Virus record (IMG/VR): IMGVR_UViG_3300044692_000039
Coordinates: 1 to 35,952 of that record
DNA length: 35,952 nt
Origin: a virus
Direction: 5' to 3' (one strand)
Shown here: positions 24,623 to 31,060 of the stretch, piece by piece
Layout of the letters: each line of letters begins with the position of its first letter
Numbering within the stretch: position 1 is the first letter of the stretch
Position numbers and translations under genes: made by a program
The notes under the pieces: model-generated
What the model was told of the DNA's origin: nothing
What the model saw: only the letters and a program-made list of their open reading frames with translations
Database searches by the model: none

Positions 24623-24792
24623 TGTCCCGCTGGCGCACCCCGCGCGACTGGTACCGCACCCGTCTGGCGATGCAACGCTCCCAGGCTCAGGAGCCCTGGA
24701 CATGTGGGGCGTGTGGACGCTACCTGTACGGCTACATCCGGCACTGGCACTACACGCTGAGGTGGATCTCGGGATGGAAGGAGCCAGCGTGA
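24622..24792 (+). CDS. Small Trp-rich Cys protein, 56 aa
   Basis: ATG 24622 overlaps the previous stop. The product has basic N-terminus (SRWRTPRDWYRTRLAMQRSQ) then WTCGACGRYLYGYIRHWHYT, with a C-x2-C pair and nearby His residues that could hold a metal ion. Coupled to the next gene by TGATG. Function unknown; codon use agrees with neighbours. Confidence 0.55.
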   Translation: MSRWRTPRDWYRTRLAMQRSQAQEPWTCGACGRYLYGYIRHWHYTLRWISGWKEPA

Positions 24793-25007
24793 TGAACCTC
24801 AACGGCACCAACGATTCGGCCGATCGGATCGCGGCGCTGGAACGGCAGATCGCCGCGATACAGGCCGAACTGGCTCTGCTGAAGGGTGCGCGGGTCGTGC
24901 CGACGGACAGCATGTGCGCGTCGTGTCGGTTGGCGTTGCAGCGCGGCGGGTCGGCGGTGTGCAACTGCACCACGTTCGCCCCGAAGATCATGTGCGCGGT
25001 GACGTGA
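24792..25007 (+). CDS. Small coiled-coil protein with Cys cluster, 71 aa
   Basis: ATG 24792 behind AAGGAGCCAGCGTG. Residues 8-35 form a coiled coil (SADRIAALERQIAAIQAELALLKGA), followed by C48-x2-C51 and C62-x-C64 (MCASCRLAL, AVCNCTTFAP), a compact zinc-binding possibility. An oligomerising helix plus metal knuckle is common in small phage proteins. Role unknown. Confidence 0.6.
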   Translation: MNLNGTNDSADRIAALERQIAAIQAELALLKGARVVPTDSMCASCRLALQRGGSAVCNCTTFAPKIMCAVT

Positions 25008-25330
25008 TGGCTGTTGAACCACTGGACCTCGGGCACGGACACTCGCTGCGCTTCGTGCGCTGGGCACCGGACCGTGCGCTGAACCCGCAATACGAGGGAA
25101 TCCCGGACGACCCGCGCGCAGCCGCGATCGTGGAGCACCCGAAGCCCGACGGTGGAGAGTGCGAGGGCGGCTACATCACCTTCGACTCCGCGCCGGCACC
25201 ACTGCTGTCCAACGGTCGCCCGACGTGGCACGTGGAGTCATGGGAACCGCTGACGATGTCGCCGTCCCTGCTGTGCTCGGCGTGCGGAGATCACGGATTC
25301 ATCAGGTCCGGGCGATGGGAGCCCTGCTGA
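25007..25330 (+). CDS. DUF6527-like small protein, 107 aa
   Basis: ATG 25007 overlaps the upstream stop (TGATG). The C-terminal half PTWHVESWEPLTMSPSLLCSACGDHGFIRSGRWEPC has the look of the DUF6527 family: a W...LTxSPSxxC stretch followed by CG-x-HGFIxxGxW. The CxxC...H pattern may bind zinc. Related small proteins are found in phages beside structural and lysis genes and, in other contexts, near ubiquitin-like systems. Here it is one of a coupled chain; the role is unknown and the family call is from memory of the motif. Confidence 0.65.
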   Translation: MAVEPLDLGHGHSLRFVRWAPDRALNPQYEGIPDDPRAAAIVEHPKPDGGECEGGYITFDSAPAPLLSNGRPTWHVESWEPLTMSPSLLCSACGDHGFIRSGRWEPC

Positions 25331-25521
25331 TGTTCAGGCCCGGAGGACACAACGGCCACACCGTCTACTGGGACGACGAGGGGTCCGATCCGAGCCGGTT
25401 CGTCGCGGTGGCCATGACACCGATGGCGGCGGTGCGGATCGCTGATGCCCTGAACCGGGCGGGCGTCGAAGGGGACTGGATTGACGCGCTGCCGCCAATT
25501 CCGAAAAGGGGGACAGCATGA
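25330..25521 (+). CDS. Unknown small protein before the endolysin, 63 aa
   Basis: ATG 25330 overlaps the previous stop; ends overlapping the endolysin ATG. The product MFRPGGHNGHTVYWDDEGSD followed by a helix (MTPMAAVRIADALNRAG) and GDWIDALPPIP looks like a small alpha-beta fold. Not recognised. Coupling suggests co-translation with the endolysin. Confidence 0.55.
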   Translation: MFRPGGHNGHTVYWDDEGSDPSRFVAVAMTPMAAVRIADALNRAGVEGDWIDALPPIPKRGTA

Positions 25522-26321
25522 GGACTCTCTACGATTCGACCAACTGGTCCGCCATCCCGACCACGGCGCAGATGGTCGCCGGCTACGTCCCTCCGTCCGG
25601 GTTCGCGTGGCCCCAGTCCGCGTGGAACCGGTTCCCGAACAGCATCCATGTCCGGATCACTCCGCAGGTGTCCACCACTGGTGTGGGTGTGCAGGTGCTG
25701 GACGTGGAGCAGGGCGACGCCACTCCGGCGCAGGCCCCCGGCTGGGTGATCACCCAGCGCCGGCTCGGGCAGATCCCGACGGTCTACTGCTCGGCCAGCC
25801 TGTGGGGCACCGTGCAGGCCGCGTTCGTCTCGGCTGGTGTGCCGCACCCCTGCTACTGGATCGCCGCCTACCCCGGCGGCGGCCCGACGCTGCCCACGTT
25901 GAACGGCATCACCGCCGTGGCCCACCAGTACGCCGACCCGGCCACGTCGGGCGGCGACTACGACCTGTCCGTCGTGGCCGACTACTGGCCCGGCGTCGAC
26001 CAAGGAGGAGGAACCGTGCTCGACCCCACCAATCCCACCGACGAGACCGTGATCGCCGGCGCCGAGTCCTGCCTGCCCGGCATCGCCGGCCAGCGCTCGG
26101 CCGGGGACCTGTACCTGCTCTGCTACAACACCCAACAGCAGGTTGCGCAGATCGCGACAGCTCAGGCGGCGCTGACGTCCGTCGTGGCCGACCTGCAGAA
26201 GGCCGTGGCCGCGCTGACGCCGCCGACCGCACTGGCCGGACAGGCAGCCGTGACCATCCAACTCGCCCCACCCGCCGCGAACCCGGCCGCGCCGGCCAGC
26301 ACCCCGGCAGGTGTGGCGTGA
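25518..26321 (+). CDS. Endolysin, GH25-like (glycoside hydrolase-like) domain with helical C-terminus
   Basis: 267 aa, ATG 25518 behind AAAAGGGGGACAGC. Residues 1-165 form the GH25-like barrel common in actinophage lysins: LYDSTNWSAIPTTAQMVAGYV, QVLDVEQGDATPAQAPGWV (carboxylates), PTVYCSASLWGTVQAAF, YWIAAYPGG, HQYADP and GGDYDLSVVADYW. The C-terminal 100 residues hold a helical segment (LYLLCYNTQQQVAQIATAQAALTSVVADLQKAVAAL) and a Pro/Ala tail. It should cut the glycan chain of peptidoglycan. No signal peptide, so it needs the downstream holin. An internal start is described separately. Confidence 0.85.
   Translation: MRTLYDSTNWSAIPTTAQMVAGYVPPSGFAWPQSAWNRFPNSIHVRITPQVSTTGVGVQVLDVEQGDATPAQAPGWVITQRRLGQIPTVYCSASLWGTVQAAFVSAGVPHPCYWIAAYPGGGPTLPTLNGITAVAHQYADPATSGGDYDLSVVADYWPGVDQGGGTVLDPTNPTDETVIAGAESCLPGIAGQRSAGDLYLLCYNTQQQVAQIATAQAALTSVVADLQKAVAALTPPTALAGQAAVTIQLAPPAANPAAPASTPAGVA
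26016..26321 (+). CDS. Probable internal translation product of the endolysin gene, 101 aa
   Basis: Inside the endolysin frame, AAGGAGGAGG (26002-26011) is followed at ideal spacing by an in-frame GTG at 26016. It would give a separate C-terminal polypeptide starting MLDPTNPTDETVIAG and including the oligomerising helix. The site is built from three consecutive GGA glycine codons, unusual in this GGC-rich gene set, which suggests selection for ribosome binding. Similar internal starts make extra binding subunits in some Gram-positive phage lysins. Not proven here. Confidence 0.5.
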   Translation: MLDPTNPTDETVIAGAESCLPGIAGQRSAGDLYLLCYNTQQQVAQIATAQAALTSVVADLQKAVAALTPPTALAGQAAVTIQLAPPAANPAAPASTPAGVA

Positions 26322-26515
26322 GCCGCTACGCCAAGGCCATCGCCGCACTGCTCGGCGGGCTCACCCCGGCCGTGGTGATCGGCATCCTCGCCCTGGTCCA
26401 CGTGCACATCGACCCGACCGTGGTGGCCGGGATCTGCACGGTGCTCGCCACTGTGGCCACGATCATCGCCCCGGCGAACGCACCCGCGAAACCACCGGCC
26501 GCCCCGACGACCTGA
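26318..26515 (+). CDS. Two-helix holin
   Basis: 65 aa, GTG 26318 overlapping the endolysin stop (GTGA). Two membrane segments (about residues 6-26, IAALLGGLTPAVVIGILALV, and 33-53, VVAGICTVLATVATIIAP) with a short turn and a Pro/Ala-rich hydrophilic end. Directly after the endolysin and before the terminator, it is the holin by position; it forms membrane lesions that release the endolysin. r1t-like holins have the same size and topology. Confidence 0.78.
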   Translation: MSRYAKAIAALLGGLTPAVVIGILALVHVHIDPTVVAGICTVLATVATIIAPANAPAKPPAAPTT

Positions 26516-26563
26516 GCCCCACTCCACAGGCTGGCCGGCGACGTCCCCCGCGCCGGCCACGAT

Positions 26564-26601
26564 GCCCCCTCGCTACCACCGTGCTGCGGTGGCGAGGGGG
26601 C
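26564..26601 (+). terminator. Strong terminator closing the virion/lysis operon
   Basis: GCCCCCTCGC (26564-26573) pairs with GCGAGGGGGC (26592-26601), extended by ACC/GGT across a bulge, and is followed by TTTC. It lies 49 bases after the holin stop, between convergent operons (the next gene on the right is leftward and ends at 26628), so it may serve both directions. Confidence 0.75.
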
Positions 26602-26627
26602 TTTCGACGTGCCTGAGGGAAGGTACG

Positions 26628-26978
26628 CTACTTGTCGTCTTTTCGTCCCGGCCGGTTCAGGAACGTGCCGATCAGCACAAGCACTGGGACGCTGAGGAAT
26701 GCCCCACCACCGGCGTTGTTGTGCTGGAAGAAGAAGATAGACGCTAGGGTCATGGCCACGATGACCAAGAGGAATGCTATCGCCTGACCTGTGCGCGTCC
26801 GGTCGATCTCCGCTTGTGCCAGTTCCCTGTCTACCCGGGCGCGTTCCGTGCTATCGGCTTCGGCCATCCGGATGATCCGTTCCGCAGCACCCGGGACGAT
26901 CTCGTCGTAGGCTCGCAATATGTCTGGTGCCGGCATGGGTCCGCGCCATTCGCTGGAGATCTCCAGCCGCTGTAGCAC
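26628..26978 (-). CDS. DUF2335-type membrane protein
   Basis: Core (GPMPAPDILRAYDEIVPGAAERIIRMAEAD) is the DUF2335 signature: P-x-P-x2-L-x2-Y-x3-(V/I)PGAAERII-x-MAE, followed by a charged helix and two membrane segments (FLLVIVAMTLASIFFF and FLSVPVLVLIGTFL). The start is unclear. GTG 26978 gives 116 aa. The same frame is open up to an ATG at 27356, but the stretch 27020-27226 has clearly better codon use in another frame, so the long version is doubtful. Members are found next to phage and defence genes; function is unknown. Confidence 0.75.
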   Translation of the reverse strand: MLQRLEISSEWRGPMPAPDILRAYDEIVPGAAERIIRMAEADSTERARVDRELAQAEIDRTRTGQAIAFLLVIVAMTLASIFFFQHNNAGGGAFLSVPVLVLIGTFLNRPGRKDDK

Positions 26979-27019
26979 TAGTTCAGCAGCGACCTGCGCG
27001 AGTTGCTCCGGCTCCTGGT

Positions 27020-27226
27020 TTACCGCTTGCTGAGGTTGCGGCCGACCGCCCGGACCGCCCGCGCCAGCGCCTTGGCCACGTTGTTCCAGGCGTCGGCGAC
27101 GGGATCGTGATCGCGCAGGTCGCGCCGCATCGCCCGCAACCGGGGCGAGGGATCGAGGCTGATCGTCGCCAATCCGGCCCTCAGGTCCGGCGTCCTGTGC
27201 CGCAGCGTCCGGTCTGTCCGACTCAT
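27020..27226 (-). CDS. Small basic protein upstream of the DUF2335 gene, 68 aa
   Basis: ATG 27226 (or TTG 27244) starts MSRTDRTLRHRTPDLRAGLA and the frame ends NLSKR at TAA 27020-27022. Nearly every codon ends in G or C, whereas the overlapping DUF2335 frame does not, so this is the likelier coding frame here. The C-terminal half is a basic amphipathic helix (DAWNNVAKALARAVRAVGRNL). Probably co-transcribed with the DUF2335 gene. Not recognised. Confidence 0.5.
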   Translation of the reverse strand: MSRTDRTLRHRTPDLRAGLATISLDPSPRLRAMRRDLRDHDPVADAWNNVAKALARAVRAVGRNLSKR

Positions 27227-27562
27227 CCGACCCTGCCTCTCCAAGGCGACCCTGTTCGCCCGATTCGCCAGCCACGTGCGTTTGCCCTTGGTCCGTCTTT
27301 CGAGTGTGACCTCTACCCCCGGGCAATCGCCACACCCGAACGTGGCCGTTACTCATGTCACTCGAACGGAGCCCTGGATGTGTCTACCCGGTCGGGGATC
27401 GGCACACCACTCCACTGGCCACTCATCACCCAGACGAGGTCACGCGCCTGCCCATGCATCCGGACCTAACCCATCGTCACCGACGAACTGCTGGGCGCAC
27501 TGGCCGACCGATGGGCCGACACCAACCCGTGGGTGTGACCGCCCGATCAGCACCCCGCCAGG
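27227..27562. other. 336-bp stretch without a supported gene
   Basis: Several frames are open but lack ribosome sites and third-position G/C bias. A run reading VTDELLGALADRWADTNPWV (27477-27536, rightward) looks protein-like but follows an in-frame stop and has no start; it may be the end of a decayed gene. The stretch should contain the promoter for the leftward genes at 27226. I see no clear terminator or repeat. Confidence 0.4.
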
Positions 27563-27952
27563 TCATGTGCCCTGACCGCACAACCACAGGTGAGTGACGT
27601 GCACGGCGGCGCCCAGTTGGGCCTGCGTCAGGTGGTTGTTCGGCCAAGTGAGCATATTCGCGACCACGCCGGCCTCGTTCCAGCCATGCGCGAGCATGTC
27701 GCAGATCGTCCGGCCAACCGCAACATCGGCGACCCACTGCTGCGCGTCAGGCGCTGGCCAGCCAACCGCCAAGTCCAGCGCCTGGACATAGGCGGCCTCG
27801 GCCGTCGGCCCGCGATCACCCGGCCCGGCCGGTCCGCCAGCAGACGGGGCCGAGAGCGCGGCCGCTACCAGCGCAACCGCAGCCGCCGCAAGCACGGCAC
27901 CGGCAAGACGCAGTGCCGTAGGGTTCCCCAGCAGTCTCTTCCGCACAGCCAT
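27563..27952 (-). CDS. Secreted DUF732-like protein
   Basis: 129 aa, ATG 27952 behind GGGTGAG. N-terminus MAVRKRLLGNPTALRLAGAV and following Ala-rich hydrophobic run is a signal peptide or membrane anchor (to about residue 34). The C-terminal domain TICDMLAHGWNEAGVVANMLTWPNNHLTQAQLGAAVHVTHLWLC has the DUF732 pattern, G-x-x-(V/I)C-x2-L-x2-G followed by a closing Cys, presumably disulphide-linked. Such small secreted proteins are abundant in mycolic and related actinomycetes. In a prophage it would be an accessory (lysogeny-expressed) gene that alters the host surface; that is inference. Confidence 0.72.
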   Translation of the reverse strand: MAVRKRLLGNPTALRLAGAVLAAAAVALVAAALSAPSAGGPAGPGDRGPTAEAAYVQALDLAVGWPAPDAQQWVADVAVGRTICDMLAHGWNEAGVVANMLTWPNNHLTQAQLGAAVHVTHLWLCGQGT

Positions 27953-27953
27953 C

Positions 27954-28382
27954 TCACCCGTCCCACCGCGGCTGAACCTCGGACAACGTGGGATCGATCT
28001 GCTGGGCGCACCACTGCCACGACCGGGCGATCGTGTAGCTGATCGCCGCCGCGTCGTAATCGATCAACGGTGGCGTCCGCACCACGTGCTGGGCGGCCCG
28101 GAGCATCATCTCCGCCGCCGCGTCACCCGGACTCTGCGACAGCAGCAGCCCGGCTGCCTGATCACGCACATCGGCCCGGTACTCCAATAGCGCGGCCGCG
28201 AACAGATCACCCTTGCGCCGCTCCCGCTTGCCGAGCATCCGGTTGTGGAGGGCGTACTCCCGCCACCGCGCGGCCATCGCCTTCGCCGCGCCGGACCGTT
28301 CGCGGATGCGCTCGATCAGCTCGTCCTCGTCCACCTGCGGATCGGCCACCGCAGCCAGGCGGCTCACCAGGCACCCCACCAT
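27954..28382 (-). CDS. Unknown helical protein, about 142 aa, coupled to the DUF732-like gene
   Basis: The frame runs from ATG 28406, ATG 28382 or a GTG at 28367; I used 28382, but the GTG beginning MSRLAAVADPQVDED has the better ribosome site (GGTGGGG). The protein is helical and charged (DELIERIRERSGAAKAMAARWREYALHNRML and following), with YRADVRDQAAGLLLSQSPGDAAAEMMLRAA later. It ends one base before the DUF732-like start, so they form an operon. I have seen similar proteins in actinobacterial elements without assigned function. Confidence 0.65.
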   Translation of the reverse strand: MVGCLVSRLAAVADPQVDEDELIERIRERSGAAKAMAARWREYALHNRMLGKRERRKGDLFAAALLEYRADVRDQAAGLLLSQSPGDAAAEMMLRAAQHVVRTPPLIDYDAAAISYTIARSWQWCAQQIDPTLSEVQPRWDG

Positions 28383-28586
28383 GACTCGTGGGGGCAGGGG
28401 CAGCACTCGGGGTGACCGACGAACTGCCCCTGCCCCGGAACGCGGCGGGTTTGGAGCCCCCTGCCGTCACGGTGGGTGAGACCGCCGCGCGTGTGCAGTG
28501 ACCGCACGGTCCGGAGCCGGGGGATGGAGGACTCGGGCGCAGCCACCACGCCATAGTGAGCCACTGATGCGCAATGGACAAGCAAA

Positions 28587-28601
28587 ACTCGAAATTCGAG
28601 T
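28587..28601. promoter_or_regulatory. Palindromic operator candidate before the DUF6879/XRE module
   Basis: ACTCGAA-A-TTCGAGT is a perfect 7+1+7 inverted repeat, AT-rich at the centre in an otherwise GC-rich 296-bp divergent gap (28383-28678). It lies 78 bases before the GTG of the first gene of the module and between two operons pointing away from each other. It is the natural binding site for the XRE regulator encoded at 29404. TGGACA at 28574-28579 could be a -35 element. The rest of the gap shows nothing definite. Confidence 0.55.
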
Positions 28602-28678
28602 GAGTGACTACCCGGTTGGGGGACTGTGGCCAGTCGGACGACCCGATTACATGGGGCTCACCCCAACAAGGAGGCATC

Positions 28679-28885
28679 GTGCAGCTCACGCACTTGGGCA
28701 CCGAATCCGGCAAGACCGGCTGTCCGTCCGTCTTCGCCACGGATCGCGGCACGTTCGTCGTGCAGGGCTGGAAGATCACCGACGAAGCAGCGCTCACCGA
28801 GCTGCGTCGCCGCGGCCTGCCCGACCACGAGACCGCGATCGAGATCCCCGCCGAGTTGGCCCGACACTTCCCGACCAGCGCGTGA
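28679..28885 (+). CDS. Small conserved protein, first gene of the DUF6879/XRE module, 68 aa
   Basis: GTG 28679 behind AAGGAGG (28668-28674). The product contains CPSVFATDRGTFVVQGWKITD and ends LPDHETAIEIPAELARHF. Small proteins with this ATDRGTxVVQGxxVxD...LPxHExxVEIP pattern are widespread beside DUF6879 and XRE-DUF5753 genes in Streptomyces and Pseudonocardiales. It probably folds as a short beta sheet plus helix. Its stop overlaps the DUF6879 start (TGATG). Function has not, to my knowledge, been shown. Confidence 0.75.
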   Translation: MQLTHLGTESGKTGCPSVFATDRGTFVVQGWKITDEAALTELRRRGLPDHETAIEIPAELARHFPTSA

Positions 28886-29385
28886 TGGGCCTCGCCACAC
28901 GGGCGGAGTTCGAGCGGCTATTCGATCGGTTCACTCGCTCGGCGTGGCGACTGGAGTGCCAGGGCGTCTATAACGAGCCGGAGGAGCGCGAGCCGCTGAA
29001 GCGGTTTCTGGCCGGCGAGCCAGACGACGGCGCCTGGTTCGCCGACTGGCCGGTGTGGATTCGCGCGCAGCGCGCAGCCGGCCGGACCGTCAGCCGGGTC
29101 CGGGTGATGACCGAGCCGTTGACGGACTACCTCCGCTTCCAATTCACGATCACGCCGCCAGCGGTCGAGGCGGGGGAAGACATCCGGCTGCTGCCGGCGG
29201 CCGCGTTCGCCGCGTTGGACCTCCCCCGAGAAGACTTCTGGCTGTTCGATGACACCGTCGTCGCCCTGTTGCACTTCGGCGACGACGGCGTGGCAGGCGT
29301 CGAGATCATCACCGACGACCCGACGGTCGCGACCTTCCGCGAACGACGTCGCCGCACATGGGATGCTGCATTCCCGTACCGGTGA
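28885..29385 (+). CDS. DUF6879 family protein
   Basis: 166 aa, ATG 28885 overlapping the previous stop. Family features: N-terminal FERLFDRFTRSAWRLECQGVYNEPEEREPLKRFLAGEPDD, the block SRVRVMTEPLTDYLRFQF, RLLPAAAFAALDLPREDFWLFDDTVVALLHF, and a final helix FRERRRRTWDAAFPY. DUF6879 proteins are almost always followed by an XRE-DUF5753 regulator, as here. They may be effectors or partners of that regulator. No catalytic residues are evident. The family call is confident; the role is not known. Confidence 0.85.
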   Translation: MGLATRAEFERLFDRFTRSAWRLECQGVYNEPEEREPLKRFLAGEPDDGAWFADWPVWIRAQRAAGRTVSRVRVMTEPLTDYLRFQFTITPPAVEAGEDIRLLPAAAFAALDLPREDFWLFDDTVVALLHFGDDGVAGVEIITDDPTVATFRERRRRTWDAAFPYR

Positions 29386-29403
29386 TCGTCGGATGAGGAG
29401 ACC

Positions 29404-30249
29404 TTGACCAGCTTTCCCGCTCGTCGGATGGAGTTCGCCGACAAGCTGCGCGGTTACCGTGAGCGCGCCGGCCTGACCGGCAAACAGTTCGCCGCGGTGC
29501 TGGGCTGGTCCAACTCGAAGGTCTCCAAGATCGAGACGGCCAAGCAGACGCCCAGTGACGTCGAGCTGGACGAGTGGCTGGCCGCGCTGGATGTCCCCGC
29601 CGCCGACGCGCGCCAGTTGCACAACGAGTTGCGCGAGGTGCGCATCCAGCAGATCACGTGGCGGCGCCAACTCCGTGCCGGCCATCGGGCACGGCAGGAG
29701 CAGGATGCCAAGTCCGAACGCGACGCCACCGTGATCCGCGCCATCGACACCGCCGCAGTGCCCGGCTTGCTCCAGACGCCGGACTACGCGCGGGCGATCT
29801 TCACCAGCCAAGCCGCGCTGCTCGACGTGCCCGACGACATCGAGTCGTCGGTGCGGGCTCGGATGGAGCGTCAGCGCATCCTGTACGAGCCAGGCCGGAC
29901 GGTGGAGATCCTGGTGACCGAGGCAGCGCTGCGGCACCCGGTCTGCCCGCCGGCCGTCCTACTGGCCCAGCTTGATCGGCTCGGCTCCGCGCTCGGCCTA
30001 CCAGGAGTGCGGCTCGGTGTCCTACCGCTGGACGCCGAGCTACCGCACGTGCCGTGGCACGGCTACTGGATCGTGGACGACACCGTGTTCGTCGAACTGG
30101 TCACCAGCGAGGTCCGCGTCACCGACACGGACGAGATCGCCATCTACCACCGGCTCACGGACCGGCTGTGGTCCGTCGCGGTCGAAGGCGACGAGGCGCG
30201 GGCACTGCTGGCGCGCCTCGTCACCGAGTTGGGTCGGCGCGGCACCTGA
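29404..30249 (+). CDS. XRE family regulator with DUF5753 (Scr1-type antitoxin-like) domain
   Basis: 281 aa, TTG 29404 with GAGGAG three bases upstream (short spacing); ATG 29429 is possible but would trim the first helix. Residues about 8-62 are an XRE helix-turn-helix (LRGYRERAGLTGKQFAAVLGWSNSKVSKIETAKQTPS). Residues about 95-275 are DUF5753 (VIRAIDTAAVPGLLQTPDYARAIF, ERQRILYEPGRTVEILVTEAALR, then DDTVFVELVTSEVRV). The family includes Scr1/WhiJ-type regulators in actinomycetes, often paired with small DUF397 proteins; DUF397 is absent and DUF6879 takes its place. It may bind the palindrome at 28587 and act as prophage or host regulator. Confidence 0.88.
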   Translation: MTSFPARRMEFADKLRGYRERAGLTGKQFAAVLGWSNSKVSKIETAKQTPSDVELDEWLAALDVPAADARQLHNELREVRIQQITWRRQLRAGHRARQEQDAKSERDATVIRAIDTAAVPGLLQTPDYARAIFTSQAALLDVPDDIESSVRARMERQRILYEPGRTVEILVTEAALRHPVCPPAVLLAQLDRLGSALGLPGVRLGVLPLDAELPHVPWHGYWIVDDTVFVELVTSEVRVTDTDEIAIYHRLTDRLWSVAVEGDEARALLARLVTELGRRGT

Positions 30250-30259
30250 ACGGCGGACC

Positions 30260-30448
30260 CTAGTCCTTGAAAGATCCATCCGGCCGGCGAGCGTGCCGAG
30301 CAAGCCGATGGTGACACTGCGGGCAGTGCCGCGTGAACAAGCGAAGCATGCCGAGGGTCATGACGGTCAGGGCGAACACCGGGAATGACCTGGCCAGCCG
30401 GCCGATCCCGGACATGGTACAGACCGAGCAGTCACGGCAGCCGGCCAT
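30260..30448 (-). CDS. Small membrane protein with terminal zinc motif, 62 aa
   Basis: ATG 30448 with GGGAGACACC upstream on the minus strand. The N-terminus has C4-x2-C7-x2-C10, the centre a hydrophobic segment (SFPVFALTVMTLGMLRLF), the end CPQCHHRLARHARRPDGSFKD. This N-terminal Cys cluster, one membrane pass and CPxCxHxxxxHxxRxDGSF tail recur in many small actinobacterial proteins without known role. It converges with the XRE gene, whose stop lies ten bases away. Confidence 0.72.
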   Translation of the reverse strand: MAGCRDCSVCTMSGIGRLARSFPVFALTVMTLGMLRLFTRHCPQCHHRLARHARRPDGSFKD

Positions 30449-30558
30449 GGTGTCTCCCGGAAGTCTTGGGACATAGGCGTCATACGCGTCGGGATTGCCG
30501 CACTCGGCGTTACAACTAGCCGATCAGGTCAGTCCGACCGCTCCGGAACCTGCCCCGG

Positions 30559-30843
30559 CTAGAAGCCAGTCGGCTGCACCGGGGTCGGGGTCGAGTGGCT
30601 GGTGACGCCAACCAGGATGGCGACCACGATCAGGATGATCGGGACGATCACCAGGACCCACGCGAGGATGAGCTTGATGATGCGCAGTTCCTGCAACGTA
30701 CGGTAGGCGAGTTCGCGGGCGACCGAATCGCCATCGGTGTGCCGGTCGCTGTTGAGGCTGTTCAGGAGCCGCTTTTCGACATCGGTCGGGTACCTATTGG
30801 GGGACGTGACCCACACCGGTCGCGCGTTGCCTTCAGTGGACAT
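30559..30843 (-). CDS. Tail-anchored membrane protein, 94 aa
   Basis: ATG 30843 begins MSTEGNARPVWVTSPNRYPT; the frame is open up to 30915 but with poorer codons. Residues about 25-55 are a charged helix (DVEKRLLNSLNSDRHTDGDSVARELAYRTLQEL), then one long membrane segment (IIKLILAWVLVIVPIILIVVAILVG) and a short Pro/Thr tail. Topology suggests a cytoplasmic domain anchored at the C-terminus. Possibly superinfection exclusion, as often for such prophage genes, but this is only context. The 217 bp before it (30844-31060) hold its promoter region and the hairpin at 31008. Confidence 0.62.
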   Translation of the reverse strand: MSTEGNARPVWVTSPNRYPTDVEKRLLNSLNSDRHTDGDSVARELAYRTLQELRIIKLILAWVLVIVPIILIVVAILVGVTSHSTPTPVQPTGF

Positions 30844-31007
30844 GGTGTCGCCGTCCCTGCCTCTCGGGATATGGATGCTCCTGACCGGTCGAACAAGGCA
30901 TCGCCCGATAAGCACATTTAGTTAGCGACTGTCCATCTTCTGTCACCCTCCGTGGAGCGGCATTGATTTACTGCCCCTTCCAAGAGGAGTTGGCTCCCAG
31001 GCATCGC

Positions 31008-31037
31008 GGTGCCCCGGTACGTGAGCACCGGGGCACC
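31008..31037 (-). terminator. Hairpin terminator after the DUF6907-like gene
   Basis: GGTGCCCCGGT (31008-31018) and ACCGGGGCACC (31027-31037) form an 11-bp stem with an 8-base loop, 24 bases after the stop of the leftward gene ending at 31061. It belongs to a set of similar GTGCCCC-type hairpins closing each leftward operon here. Confidence 0.7.
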
Positions 31038-31060
31038 GGGGGAAGTGTGACGTCGATCAG

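Noticed and set aside
27276-27597. Rightward frames of 80-99 codons between the DUF2335 and DUF732 genes
   Set aside because: No ribosome site, no third-position G/C bias and His/Pro/Thr-rich products; at most a decayed gene.
28207-28797. Leftward 196-codon frame across the divergent gap before the DUF6879 module
   Set aside because: It overlaps two supported genes and the operator-like dyad; codon use is poor and no start signal is present.
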